Shown here one piece after another: positions 1-12,077 of a stretch of 64,000 nt of DNA; the first letter of the stretch is position 1; each line of letters opens with the position of its first letter. The notes below the pieces were generated by a model. The model was given only the letters and a program-made list of their open reading frames with translations. It was not told the DNA's origin and did not search any database. Made by a program: the position numbers and the translations under genes. Source of the stretch: Glandiceps talaboti (Eukaryota; Hemichordata; Enteropneusta; Spengelidae); the NCBI RefSeq assembly GCF_964340395.1, contig NC_135554.1, positions 17,855,592-17,919,591 on the forward strand, given 5' to 3'.

Positions 1-1517
1 CTCTGCTGACTCGAGAGCAGGAGATCTTTCCTAGTATACGATAACTCACTTTTAATAGTATGAAACTTTTACCATGCGTCACATGATTTACTTGATCGAA
101 CATGTAGAAGGATAAATGAACATGTATTCAAAGTTTCAAACTTGATATGCAAAGCTCACGACAATACTGTCATTACATTTACTGATTGTGTTCAGAAAGA
201 CGACAAAGCGAAGGTAGTCAAGATATAAGAACTAATTTCCAAAACACCACTTTACGTAAATTAGTCTAAGTGATTGCCTATCTCCTATTTCACGCAGGTG
301 TGTAGTGCGTAACTATATCCTTTCAAAATATACATTTCTACACACAAGTACGTTCTCGATGTCTTGCTTTCTTAGTAGAGCCAATCTCTCGTTCTCCCAA
401 AGGGTACAAAACATGCATTGCTGTTTGAATTTGATACACTTCAGACCATCTTTCATGCTAACAAAAGACCTCCGTAACCTTCAAAGGTCAACTTCTGATA
501 AAATTCATTTTTCTTGTAAGGATCCTTACAAATGACAGGCATTACATTGCCAGTCTCCTGAAGAATCCAATCATGTGCCATCATCACCTTGTTAAGATCG
601 ATAAAGTGCAGGTGACCTTTACTCTACCTTCTAATGACCTACACAACTGACATCTGTTAAATATGCATTGAATTGTATCCTTTCCTGTGTCTACATGTAA
701 AGTGTACAAATACATCTTTCATGTGTAGACAAATACTATTAGAAGTAGCTACAGCAAAATGTCATTAAATATTTGTTAATTCAATATATTTCAAGATATT
801 TGGTCGCCCCCCCCCCCCTTCAACAAAAAATTACACCACCCCCACTTATGTTGTTTCTTGCCGAAATTGGTCTCTGTGAAAGTACAAGGTTCGAATTCTT
901 CAAATATGCAGTAAAAATGACTATATATGCAATTTTGAATTCACTGCTCTATCCACAATTTTAGAAGTTTACTATCATGCTAACTGACCACACCCTTTAA
1001 CATAAACTGCTGAAGGACTTGTGAAAAGACTGGAAAGGGAAAACGCGTAAACCGTCCAATATTATGGAAATTCAAGAATGGAACACAGATTTATGACTAT
1101 TCATGATTGCACATGCAATTGTTATATTTCACTCGAGGGATTGAAGTCGGGAAAAGAGCTTTTATGACAAGATTGTACAGTATGTGACGTCACGTCTGCT
1201 TTCTTTATGAAATGAAATATTGGCTTTCTATAGTTGGGAGAGCTCTATCAAGATTTGCAATTATCAATATGTATCCCTGAAGGTACGTTATGAAACCATA
1301 TTCTAAATTGCCTTTCTCGTCTAGGATATTACCGGGGGCAATAGTGGCAGTGTGCAATGATGTAGGTAATTTGTTGTCGCCGGATGAAAAATATTAAAAA
1401 TATAGTGTCAAGGAAAGTTGTTGACAGCAGTATGTTAAACCTCTCATGTCTCTATGTAACATGCTTTCATTGGGGAAGCAAATAGAAGAGTCGTATTATC
1501 ATAGCACCATACAACGC

Positions 1518-1747
1518 GTATGTATGTATGTATGTATGTATGTATGTATGTATGTATGTATGTATGTATGTATGTATGTATGGATGGATGTATGGATGGA
1601 TGGATGGATGTATGTATGATTGTATGTATGTATGTATGTATGTATGTATGTATGTATGTATGTATGTATGTATGTATGTATGTGTGTGTGTATGTATGTA
1701 TGTATGTATGTATGTATGTATGTATGTATGTATGTTTATGTATGTAT
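1518..1747. repeat. (ATGT)n microsatellite
   Basis: About 230 bp of near-perfect TATG tetranucleotide repeats with an interior patch of ATGG units. Frames through it on both strands are open (MYVC-type or HTYI-type peptides) only because the repeat lacks stops. Confidence 0.97.
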
Positions 1748-4600
1748 CACATGACAGCGAGTGTGTATGTGCGCGTGCGTGCGTAATGTAGATGTGAGAC
1801 AGAGGCAAAGAAACAGGAAGATGTTCGCCAGCTATTCAAGTCTCACAGTAGAACTAATTAACAGCATTTTCCCTACTGTATTAGACGTGAACACGAATCC
1901 AATATCTGGAGCTATAACAATGTACATCGTAATGGTCAAATGAAAGACTCATAATCAACGATGACTCAAAATTGCTATCTTTCTTCTTACTTCTTTTCTA
2001 TCTTCCATTAACATACATTCCAATCTCTACAACCTTTATTTGATGATGTCACACAATAACACAAATACAACATCTCCATTATTGGCTATTACCTTAATTA
2101 TGTTCAGGGTTTGCATCAGCTTCTACAGTATTCCCTGTTTCAGACATTCCCTTGTGTACACAATGTTACCATTGACCTCTGGGGTAACCTACTAGATCCT
2201 TTGTGATTGCACTTATCTTTTCAAAATGAGTTTATCTGATGGAGACATTCTTGAGATGTACTGATGAAACTTAGTCTTCAATATGCTAATGACGTTTTTA
2301 TCTTCAGATAATGAAAAATTCATAGTATGGCAATCCCAAGGAAGCTATAGATTAGTAATAAATGCATATAGCTGTAGAGAAACAAGTGTATCAGATTGAC
2401 CGTAATTTAAGTCTGTCACTGGGGATATGAATTATCCATCAGTGGCCTGATGCCTTGTGCAGTATATGTTTTTTAATTATTATTACTATGTTATAGGCAG
2501 CACCAAATTAAATATGTATTCGTCTTCAGAATTTCATATTTGCTTGTTTTTCATGTAAGATTAAATTGTGACAGGTACCGCGTCAGACTCACTGGAAGTG
2601 ATGTTTCTGAATATACGAGCGAACCGACCACACCAACTGGCGCATTTTCAAGTGGAAGTTCCTTTACAAGATTATTCTGACATTGCGTTATAATTACAAA
2701 ATGTTGAATTTCTGTGTTTTGTTAGTCTTGTGTTATTAAAAATATGATCATATTTCTCAGCTGGGAAACCTATTTAATGTTCATACTTGTGAAATGCTAA
2801 TATGTATGCATAACATATTGCCTCAACTAACCATGGTGTATACTGTAACCCCACGTCTAGAACTGATATTAACGTTCATCTAGGCCGTTGTCATAAAGGC
2901 ACCATACAAACGTTCCGCTGTGTCGGAATCAACACTGTTCCATATTAGACAATTCAGACAAATTAGCATTCTATATTCACCTGGTGAGCTGGAAGCATGA
3001 TCACGATCTGTTACGGAAATCACAATTATTTTGGCAATGAAAAGGACAGAGAGGCTAACTTGGCGATACTCTGACATGATTTATCACCTTGCCATCAAAG
3101 AATTCAGCTCATCTTATCAATTAATAATTACATCATAATTGTATATCAAATTCACGTCATGTCTAATTGTGGGTGGCATGATCAGAACTGACAACGCAGA
3201 CAAACCAGAGCAATGAAGCATGTCTCCCTTGATTATAATCAAATGGAGTCTAGAATACGTGCAGTTTATGAAGAAGAACTTGTTTCATCTTTACAAATGT
3301 ATAACCAACTGAATGAAAGTTTAGTAAATAAACATGACTGGGAAACATTTTTTAACGAGGGAAGTTTACTACTTAGTCATATATTACTGTAGTTTGCACT
3401 GGAATGTGACGGCTCATTGGGAATCCTTATACTTCGTCAGATATACTTTAAAGCGAACGTGAAATTAAACCTAGCCATGCAAGAAACCCCTTGACTGTCT
3501 TTCTCTTCACGTGAGATATAAAGCTTTTAGTCTATAAGGATCACCAGTGTCGAGTTCTCAAACACAGACCCTCATTTACAAATATCTCATGAGCAGTACG
3601 CCTACGTAAACGATCCATCAATTAAAAGCTATCGTCATTTTCTTTCTTGTGATGTTCATATAATTCTCTCTCTCTCTTTTCGAACTCAAGAAAATGTTCA
3701 ATGCCAAATATATATAAATTGTTTTCGTCGTTTACAAGCTACATAATTTCAATCAAGGCATAAGACCTATTGGTTTTATATACATGAAGGACGTACGCAT
3801 CGATCTGCTCTGGACCAGGTACTGACGCTTCATGATACATGAGCAAATTTACATTGTTCTCTGGGCCTATGGTATTGTGAAAAATCGCTCTTTCAATGCC
3901 TGTCTCATAAATGTATTTTATTCTTTGAAATACATACTGTTTTTGACAAAGGGTTTTAAGATATATTCATGCATATCCGTGCAGTAGACAATCCTCTCAA
4001 ATCATGATAGTCTTTGAAAATCGTTCCTGCTACAAACTCGTAAAAGCGATACTTTTATTCTCAGAAATACATACTCTTAATAAAAGATTCACTCGTGCAA
4101 GAACTATCATGTCTACTCACGCACAACACATCATGAGCTCTCAATGTCCTAGGGGACTAATATTTGCTCACAGTAACAACTTCACTGAGACGTGACGAAC
4201 GTGCTTTTCTTAGTGTTCTGTCAGATTTCAGTTTTTTTCTTCTGCAATAATTTAGAGTTTGTGATCCTTCAAAATCCATACATCCTGGAATGAGTGAGAA
4301 TGCGGCTTGTCTATTTACCGGTTTTAGATGTATTTTCTTTGCTTGGATTTTTCGAGTATCCATCCTTTTAATCATGAAAGCTAACTGTAGACGACCTATT
4401 GGCATGACAACAGTGGGTAGTACAGAATTTCAATAGGTCTACAGGAATTGACAGAAACGTGTGCAAAGTCGTAGGAAAGAAGGTTGTTTCCGACATGAAC
4501 CTTTCCTGGCTTCTTCACTTGAAATTTGTTGTAGAATATATTTCAACATACTCAGACTAGATGTATATTAATGAATACAGTATTAAACCATATACTGATT

Positions 4601-4680
4601 GTATGTATGTATGTATGTATGTATGTATGTATGTATGTATGTATGTATGTATGTCTCTCTGTCTGTCTGTCTGTCTGTCA

Positions 4681-4738
<58 letters not shown>

Positions 4739-4818
4739 ATGGATGGATGGATGCATGCATGCATGCATGTATGTATGTATGTATGTGCGTGCATGCGTGT
4801 GTGTGTGTGTGTGTGTGT
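4601..4818. repeat. Compound ATGT / CTGT / ATGC / GT microsatellite
   Basis: Successive blocks of ATGT, CTGT (about 80 bp), ATGG, ATGC and finally GT dinucleotides. The order suggests stepwise motif switching by slippage and point mutation. Confidence 0.97.
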
Positions 4819-6110
4819 ACTTTAAAAATGAAAAATATTACTATAGTATGCAAGACTGCAATGTTTACACGTACCATGCATATCATGACTTGCATTTTTA
4901 ACTACTTTCGATTACCAAACACAATTTCTTTTTCAATCATGGCTGTATTCTTTGTAGAGACAATCTAACGATTTACAGCACAGTTTAAAAGTAGATGATT
5001 ATACTAAATAAGATATGTGTTTACGTCATTGAATATCAACGATTCGAGAAACACATGACGGGTAAAGTGCACTTAATACTTCACGGAAGACGGAATGCTA
5101 GGCTCTAATAGCGGTTAAATGCCCAGCATGAAACACGTCGCTGACCTGTATTCTTGGACACTTTATAGGGTTGAGAGTATTATCACAGCTTTCACTGTGG
5201 AATAGAAAATCGATGGAACATCTTATTCAAGTGAAAAAAAAACCGTCAAGGCTGTGTTTCATTAAACCAATGCAACTCTTGATCAAAAGCAATTATCTCA
5301 CATATCTAAAAGGTTTGTATTTATGTGCAGAATGAACATTTTTTTTTTTAAGATTTAGAATGTCAATGAGGGCATCATATTACAAGAAAAGGAGTGCATA
5401 ATCAAATTTTCACCCGAGTTGATAATACGCTGAGTTATGGACCCGTGCTTCTCTCTAAAGTAATTTAGAAAATATTATGTCGTGTCTGAGGGAATACATT
5501 TTGTGTATTCGGGCAATACCTTTTACAAGATTGATCGGTTTGTATGTTCCGGCTTGCTGCCAAAATATAAGTGTCCAAAAATAGCTATCATATGACGAAC
5601 ACCTGAGATTTAGATGAACCATTTAAATGGAGATTTTCTTAGGTAATCACAAAATAGATGATGACGTTGTATGGGCTTCAATTAACACCTTTCACAATTG
5701 ATGATATCCTCTGAGCGACACCAATTTGAAATGACTCTTTTAAATAAACGTGGTGGTCAGCTAGAGGTTTGACATTCATTCCCAAAGACCTTTATATTTT
5801 ACATAAATTATCGCGTTTAAGTTGCTAAAATCTTTTCCCCTAATGAACAAAACTTCAAACATACAGCTAGATCAAACCAGACGATCCCGTTCACATGTAC
5901 AATCTCCATGCTAAACCATCCAAAATTAATGAATACGAACACCTCACGAATAACATTCTCTGCGTTCTATCTATTGGATGATTCAAAGAAGAAGTGTCGA
6001 AACACATCAACAGTCGTCATTCTTATTATTATCTTGCCTATACTATTTACAAGTGCTGCCCAGTGCGAATACACAATCACATATTGGTGTGATTACTCGG
6101 TGTACTTATT

Positions 6111-6137
6111 GAATTGAATTGAATTGAATTGAATTGA
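6111..6137. repeat. (GAATT)n short tail, possible retroelement 3' end
   Basis: Five units of TTGAA are followed on the plus strand by AAATTTATTTCACCAGAAC. Read on the minus strand this is an AATAAATTT...AATTC-repeat ending, the kind of short tandem tail seen on some truncated non-LTR retroelements. No coding remnant was recognised, so the retroelement reading is an inference. Confidence 0.4.
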
Positions 6138-6858
6138 AATTTATTTCACCAGAACTTATACAGAGTATACAGATATTGAATAAATATATAGAAATGAAAG
6201 AGAGAGAAAAAAATACAACGTCAAGGGACAAAATAAAATTCTGGTTATTATTGTTACCTAGTCAACAGAAACAGAAACTATCACTCTTTCTCCATGTAAA
6301 CTATTAAGCATTGCTCTTCACATCAACACTCTACAGAATTATGGTTTCCACTCATGTCATGTTTGTTTTTCAATCAATTATATAACGGCTGACAACACTT
6401 ACACGAGTGCATACGTGCAGGATAATAGGTGTTGCTGTTAATCATTCTTTTATTGAACTTGTTGAATCAAATCAGATACTCGATACATGTAAGGAACCTG
6501 ACTCGAAGCTTCTCTTAAATATCAAAAAAACAGCAGATGCACACAGTGCAAATTAGAGTGTTTTCAATACCTAACATAAACTTCATATTCTCATAATTTT
6601 AGCCGCCATTTTGTTAAGTGGACGATGCGTTGATAATCAGCCCATTTCAGGTTTAGGATAATAAGCTTATATAACATCGAAAACAAGTCTAAGGTCTTTT
6701 AATCTTAAAGTTCTTTTTTGGAAACCGTAATTCTTACCATAGTTTGACACAACACATTCAAGTCTAAATTTGTAACAAGTCGGTGTGTTATTCGCGAAGT
6801 TTATGCTAAGCTTACATATAAATATAAAATATCAGGTAAACCCAACCAAGAAAATATA

Positions 6859-6860
<2 letters not shown>

Positions 6861-6889
<29 letters not shown>

Positions 6890-6899
6890 CATACATACA

Positions 6900-6930
<31 letters not shown>
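6861..6930. repeat. (ACAT)n microsatellite
   Basis: About 17 uninterrupted ACAT units. Confidence 0.97.
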
Positions 6931-7830
6931 GTATTTAGCAACAAGAGAATCACGAACTCAGCGATATGTGATACTATATACATGTGTGTAGAATTAATCA
7001 AAATATGTCAATGATAATTTTGAGGATACGTATGCAAGTCACATTTCCTACCTTACGACATTTAAAAGATAAAGCATGACTTCAAAAAGAGCTGACGCTT
7101 TTCACTTGATCTCTGATCCCCATTTATTGCACAAAACTGTGTAAACACGACGGAATTTACATAATGGAAGTTGAGACGAAATATCAACCAGAATTTTGTT
7201 ACGAAATGAAACTACAGGTGATATGTACAAGGCATTATAAATATAAACTATGTTTTGAAATATGTAAAAGATGTGAAATTTGCTGGAAATGTTCAAAATT
7301 AATGTGGATATTATCAAGTTCTGATATTCACGACCAAAATTTGTATATTACCTATGGGTATGTTTCACAGATTGTCATTGACAGGCTTATGTCAAATTAT
7401 CCAACAAATGCTTTCTACACGTTTTCATTTTGTGAAGAATAATTTGATTCTGCGCTATAGTACGTTCATTACTGACAATGAAATGCTCAATAACACGATA
7501 GAGACTTTCAAGACACTATCAACACGCGAGAACAGCATGGCTTTGGGAACTCAAAGCTATAAAAAGATTCGTAAAAGTAAATTTCATGTGCAGCTGCGTT
7601 CCTGGGTATTGATTATTAATAACCTTTGCTTATTTGTGAGTTCTGTATCCAAATACTGCTATTGGGTGTACATTACATAAAGAATTTGGGATGTTTTCTA
7701 AATCTTAATATCATTAATGTCAGTTTCGAGGTTATGGTGATAAGACGACGGATATCTTTTTGAATTGGTGGTTATGTTTTTGAATTATCATTCTTTATGT
7801 TGTTGTGGTTATGACGATGGTGATTGTAAT

Positions 7831-7848
7831 GATGATGATGATGATGAC

Positions 7849-7897
<49 letters not shown>
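7831..7897. repeat. (GAT)n microsatellite
   Basis: About 22 GAT units with one GAC interruption. It yields poly-Asp or poly-Met frames that are not supported as genes. Confidence 0.96.
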
Positions 7898-8483
7898 TTA
7901 AACGTCATGTTCAATTCTGCCTTACCTCGTATTATTTTAACAAAGCACTTTAGTAAAAACCAAGATAGGGTCAATGGAAATGATGTTTCCCTGGTTATAT
8001 GATCTTCTCCCCAAACAAGTAATCATATATGAACCTAATGCTACATCCGGCAATTCAGTGTTTACCACGGAAAGTCAAACTGGGACTTTCAATCTTCTAT
8101 TAGATTTTGTCTCCATGATTAAAGAGAATTTTGCGATAGTACAAGTTTTCCAGAAAACCATTAGCATTTCTTTATACAAGATATGCTACGAAATACTGAC
8201 ATTCCCAACATTTATCGAAACATAAATATTAGTAACGAGAAACGTAAGATTACAAGACGATATCTAATAACTCCCTTGTGTGCTTGTGTATTTGCAGTGT
8301 AAATAAATGATAAATAGTAAGAAAATGTTTTGTTTCAAATTGCAAGGTTTTCATTGTGCTGCATACATATCTGATTAATATTAACTGTATGTTTGTTTTT
8401 TAATATAGTGCATTAATATTGGGTTGCAGTACGAGTGTGCGGTGTTTCAGTTGTGGATTTATTTCTCGAAAATTGTTCAAAAT

Positions 8484-8665
8484 ACGTAAAGCTGCACTAT
8501 CTCCAACTGGAACATGTTTTGTTGTTGACAAATGTGAAGTACTTACTCTTAATATAGTACACCCTAAACAATATAGCATTACCTGGGGATATATATATTT
8601 TCGTAGCTGTATACACCATAAATCAAAGCTAATTTATTTTTGGTCCGCACCCAAAATCCAGCGTC
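8484..8665 (+). repeat. Dispersed repeat family, copy 1
   Basis: The segment running from AAAGCTGCACTAT to TTTTTGGTCCGCACCC resembles the reverse complement of 11,325-11,515 and 55,690-55,925. Shared landmarks are an AAAGC(T/C)GCAC-like end, a central GTACACCCT(A/G)AACA, a TGTAGCTGTA-like block and a TGGTCCGCACC end. Coding potential is doubtful. It is probably a short non-autonomous mobile element of unknown class. Confidence 0.55.
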
Positions 8666-11324
8666 CTCAACGTCGATCACGATTTAAAGCTGTTTTTGCA
8701 CTCCTTATGAATAATATTACCCCCCTGGTTAGCATGTACAATGTCTAATTATTGGTATTTTGTCAAGTTTCAGTGAATATGTTATGGTTATCTGATCGAG
8801 AAACGATACTTCAGTTACAACTTGTGTAGTGTTAACACGTTGACTCAATTCAAAACCTAGCTATATTGATACAATACATTTTACAAATATCTGAACAATT
8901 TTTAGTGAGTATATCTTTGGCTATTCGATGAAAAAATATCCCAGTTATAGCTAGTGTATGTTTAAACAAGTACTTTTTTCCGATCACCTAACTAGATGTT
9001 TTCTTTAAAGTTACCTTTTAAAATAGATGAATTCGGCATGTTCGTATCTATTTCGAAAAAAATTTAATACTCGTCAGAATTGTTGCTGACAAAATGGTAT
9101 GATGACAAATGATTGATTTATTCACTAAAGGAAATCAATAATTGCACATAACCCACCGCGATGAACACTGAGGTTGGTTGCAGATAAAACCAAAATACAC
9201 AAGCTATTATATGTTTTGTTTTAGTCTCTTAATTGCAAATTAGAACATTACTATGCACAATCTTGTTGTTACGACTTGCAGTGTTGAGTCTTACCATTTT
9301 GACGCATTTAATATTTGTTTTCTTGCATTGCACAAACAAAAGATTTGAAAGAAAAGCACAACGAGTTCTTGTTCGTAACGAGAGCGGAAATGCGCCTTGT
9401 ATTTGCTCTGTCTCATTAATTGGGTATACAGGTCATTCCGGTCAGTAAATTTAGAAATAAATTTATTGGTTCAAATAAAGTGAGTCCAATCTATTTGATA
9501 CTAATGGGAGACTAATCGTATCACGATAAAAGGCTAATGAGAGAAGTGTTTAACTTGTTTCATCAGGTGGAGGATATACATCAATTAAAGCATCGTATGC
9601 ATTATGAACACGTGCATGACAAATGACAAACCAGACGATTACTGTTTGGCAGCCATCTTGACACAATTCTCGTAGCATTCACGAGACTGACGAGAAGTTA
9701 ACAATTTCTTTAACGGGCATATATGAAATACACGAGATGTCTTTTGTAGTGAGTGGGTAACATTAATTCTGGACATCACATGAGTAAATTCGTGAAGATG
9801 ATATCCCTTGGGGAAATTTCTTTTTTACTGAAGGACTTAAAAGTGTCAAGAACGAGACGAAATATTGGAAATTCTTTGAAATCACTTCAATGTACATGGC
9901 ACTACACTTGCATTTTCAATTTGTAAGGTGAAATGTGTACATTAACATTTAATGTGAATACAAATTATAGGGTCATTGGCATTGCAGCACAACTGATACA
10001 GTCTGAACAATAAGTTGTTCACAGACACATATACATATACACAGACTGGCAGACAGGCAGACATTTCACAAGCCTATAACACTACTGAACCACAGTTCAG
10101 TAGCAGCCCGGGGTCACCTTATTCTTGTACTACTGATAAATGGACTTTGACATATAATATACCAACACTGACAAGCTTAGAAACGTTTGATGGAATATCG
10201 GACCTCTCTTCTTTTTTCACAAACCCTAACTAGACGCCATAGAGTCTATCCCATCAAGTCCCAAGGCAACATCCAAGCTGTTTTTGACTTTTAGTCGTTT
10301 ACACACACTGTGACACATATATACATACACACACACATCCCATACAGAACATTTGCAATGCCCATAGCAGATGCTGAGCTGCAGTTTCAGTTGTTTAAAA
10401 TGTCAAATGAATTGCACTCAATTGACTGCAAGTATGTCTACCTATATACCATTACATGTAATGCGCATATATCGACTTAGCTTTCATATTCTTCAATTTG
10501 ACCATTTTCTATCTGAAATCGTCATTTTGTGAGCCGAAATTTATTTCTCATGCAATCCTTCAAATCAGACACCAAGAAAAGAATTCAAATTTCCCTCTGG
10601 AGTTTACCCTTACTTTTTGTAGCATTTCAAAAAAGTCATTACAACCAGCATACAAAACTCTCCCTCGGCTCGATGGCCTATAGATCAAAATGGCGTCAAT
10701 AGGACTTCGAAGATGAAAGCATTGCATTAAGAATAAGGTTATAGTCTCCTTTACCTTTGCAATTATCATACAACTTTATAAAAACTCGACAGACGATTCA
10801 AAAAATGCTAGATAATTTTTTTAAAGTCATTGAATTGTAGATGTCAGATGAGATATGCTCTGGAACTAATCACGGATCTACGTGTATTTTCCAAATGACA
10901 TTTGATGTTAGTCTCAATCTTTAATAACACATCAATGTTTCTGATAGCGTCAATTGAAATCTTTCAATTGCAGGTCATATAATATGTTACTAAATCAATC
11001 AATTCATGTATGTTATAATTTTGGAGTTTGTATGCAGATAGGACGACATAACTGAATGTTAATTTCATATTCATATTATCTATTTTCACCAGACACAATG
11101 GGAAAAGGATACACAACTGAGAAGAAAAAAAAAGAAAAACTGTACCTGGTGTTACCGTACCAATACGCAGTATCATGGCATATTTTGAAATTTAAAACAG
11201 CGTACTAGATGTAGTTAGAGTATTATATTATACAATATAATTAAAACATTGTGTATGTTGATTAGAGGCAGATTTTATCCAGAAGTAATTAAAGGTTGAA
11301 ATCTTGATTGCATCCGGGGCGCTA

Positions 11325-11515
11325 ATTTAAGGTGCGGACCCAGAAAATAAATAATTTCACCAGATTTCCTATCATGGGTACAGCTACACAAATACGTATA
11401 TCCACAGGTGAATCAACACTGTTCAGGGTGTACGATGTAGGATTAAGTCATTACATCTAACTAAACAGTTTTAAAAAAGGATTCCATTTGCAGCTAATAG
11501 GCCTACAGCTTTAAA
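11325..11515 (-). repeat. Dispersed repeat family, copy 2
   Basis: In reverse complement it shows the landmarks of the 8,484-8,665 copy: AAAGCTGTAGG, GTACACCCTGAACAGTGTTG and GGGTCCGCACC. The copies are diverged, implying an old family. Confidence 0.55.
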
Positions 11516-11520
11516 AGAAG

Positions 11521-11527
11521 TTGTTGC

Positions 11528-11585
<58 letters not shown>
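11521..11585. repeat. (TTG)n microsatellite
   Basis: About 21 TTG units directly follow the dispersed repeat copy at 11,325-11,515 and may be its associated tail. Confidence 0.95.
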
Positions 11586-11753
11586 AAAAACAAACGTCAT
11601 TTGATAGCTGTACCACTCTTCTAACTAATATGAACGTTTGAATAAAGATGGATACGAATAACAAGGTACCAAGTCATACTGTTAAAACCTGTACATATTT
11701 CATATAGTTCAAAAACTAGACAAAAATTTCGTTTTGAAATTTAACCTTATTAC

Positions 11754-12077
11754 TTAAAGGGGAACACCACTCCAGGAAATAAAGGTATATTTTCATAGAC
11801 TTTGGGTTCTGGAGAGTTATTGCATGAGTTTATAACACGTAATTTTCACATTAGGTGCACACCAAATATTCATGATTCCTAAGTGATTACTTCCTTTACA
11901 TAAATAGCCATGCATGAATATTCAGTGTGCGTCTAATGAATAATCATGTCTGCTAACACCCATGCACTGGTGTTCCACTAAAAGATTTGGTGTTTCTTGG
12001 CAACCGAGCGAAAATTATGTGATGCGAAATCATCTCCAGAACCCAAAGGTTATGCAATTGAGTGGCGTTCCCTTTAA
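11754..12077. mobile_element. TTAA-flanked MITE (piggyBac-like TSD)
   Basis: The left end TTAAAGGGGAACACCACTCC and the right end (reverse complement TTAAAGGGAACGCCACTCAA) form imperfect terminal inverted repeats of about 20 bp, with TTAA at both outer edges. A second inner inverted pair is present (TTTGGGTTCTGGAGA near 11,805 and TCTCCAGAACCCAAAG near 12,035). There is no transposase. TTAA target duplication is the hallmark of piggyBac-type cut-and-paste elements, so this is probably a non-autonomous derivative about 324 bp long. Confidence 0.75.

Noticed and set aside
1467-1808. Long open frames on both strands over ATGT repeats (also 4,557-4,968, 60,645-61,141 and others)
   Set aside because: The tetranucleotide repeat has no stop in any frame, so the MYVC or HTYI peptides are artefacts of the microsatellite; there is no non-repeat domain.
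7765-7953. Poly-Asp / poly-Met open frames
   Set aside because: They consist of the GAT microsatellite with short unrelated flanks.
8419-8748. 109-codon frame starting MGCSTSVRCFSCGF
   Set aside because: It overlaps a dispersed repeat whose other copies lack an equivalent open frame.
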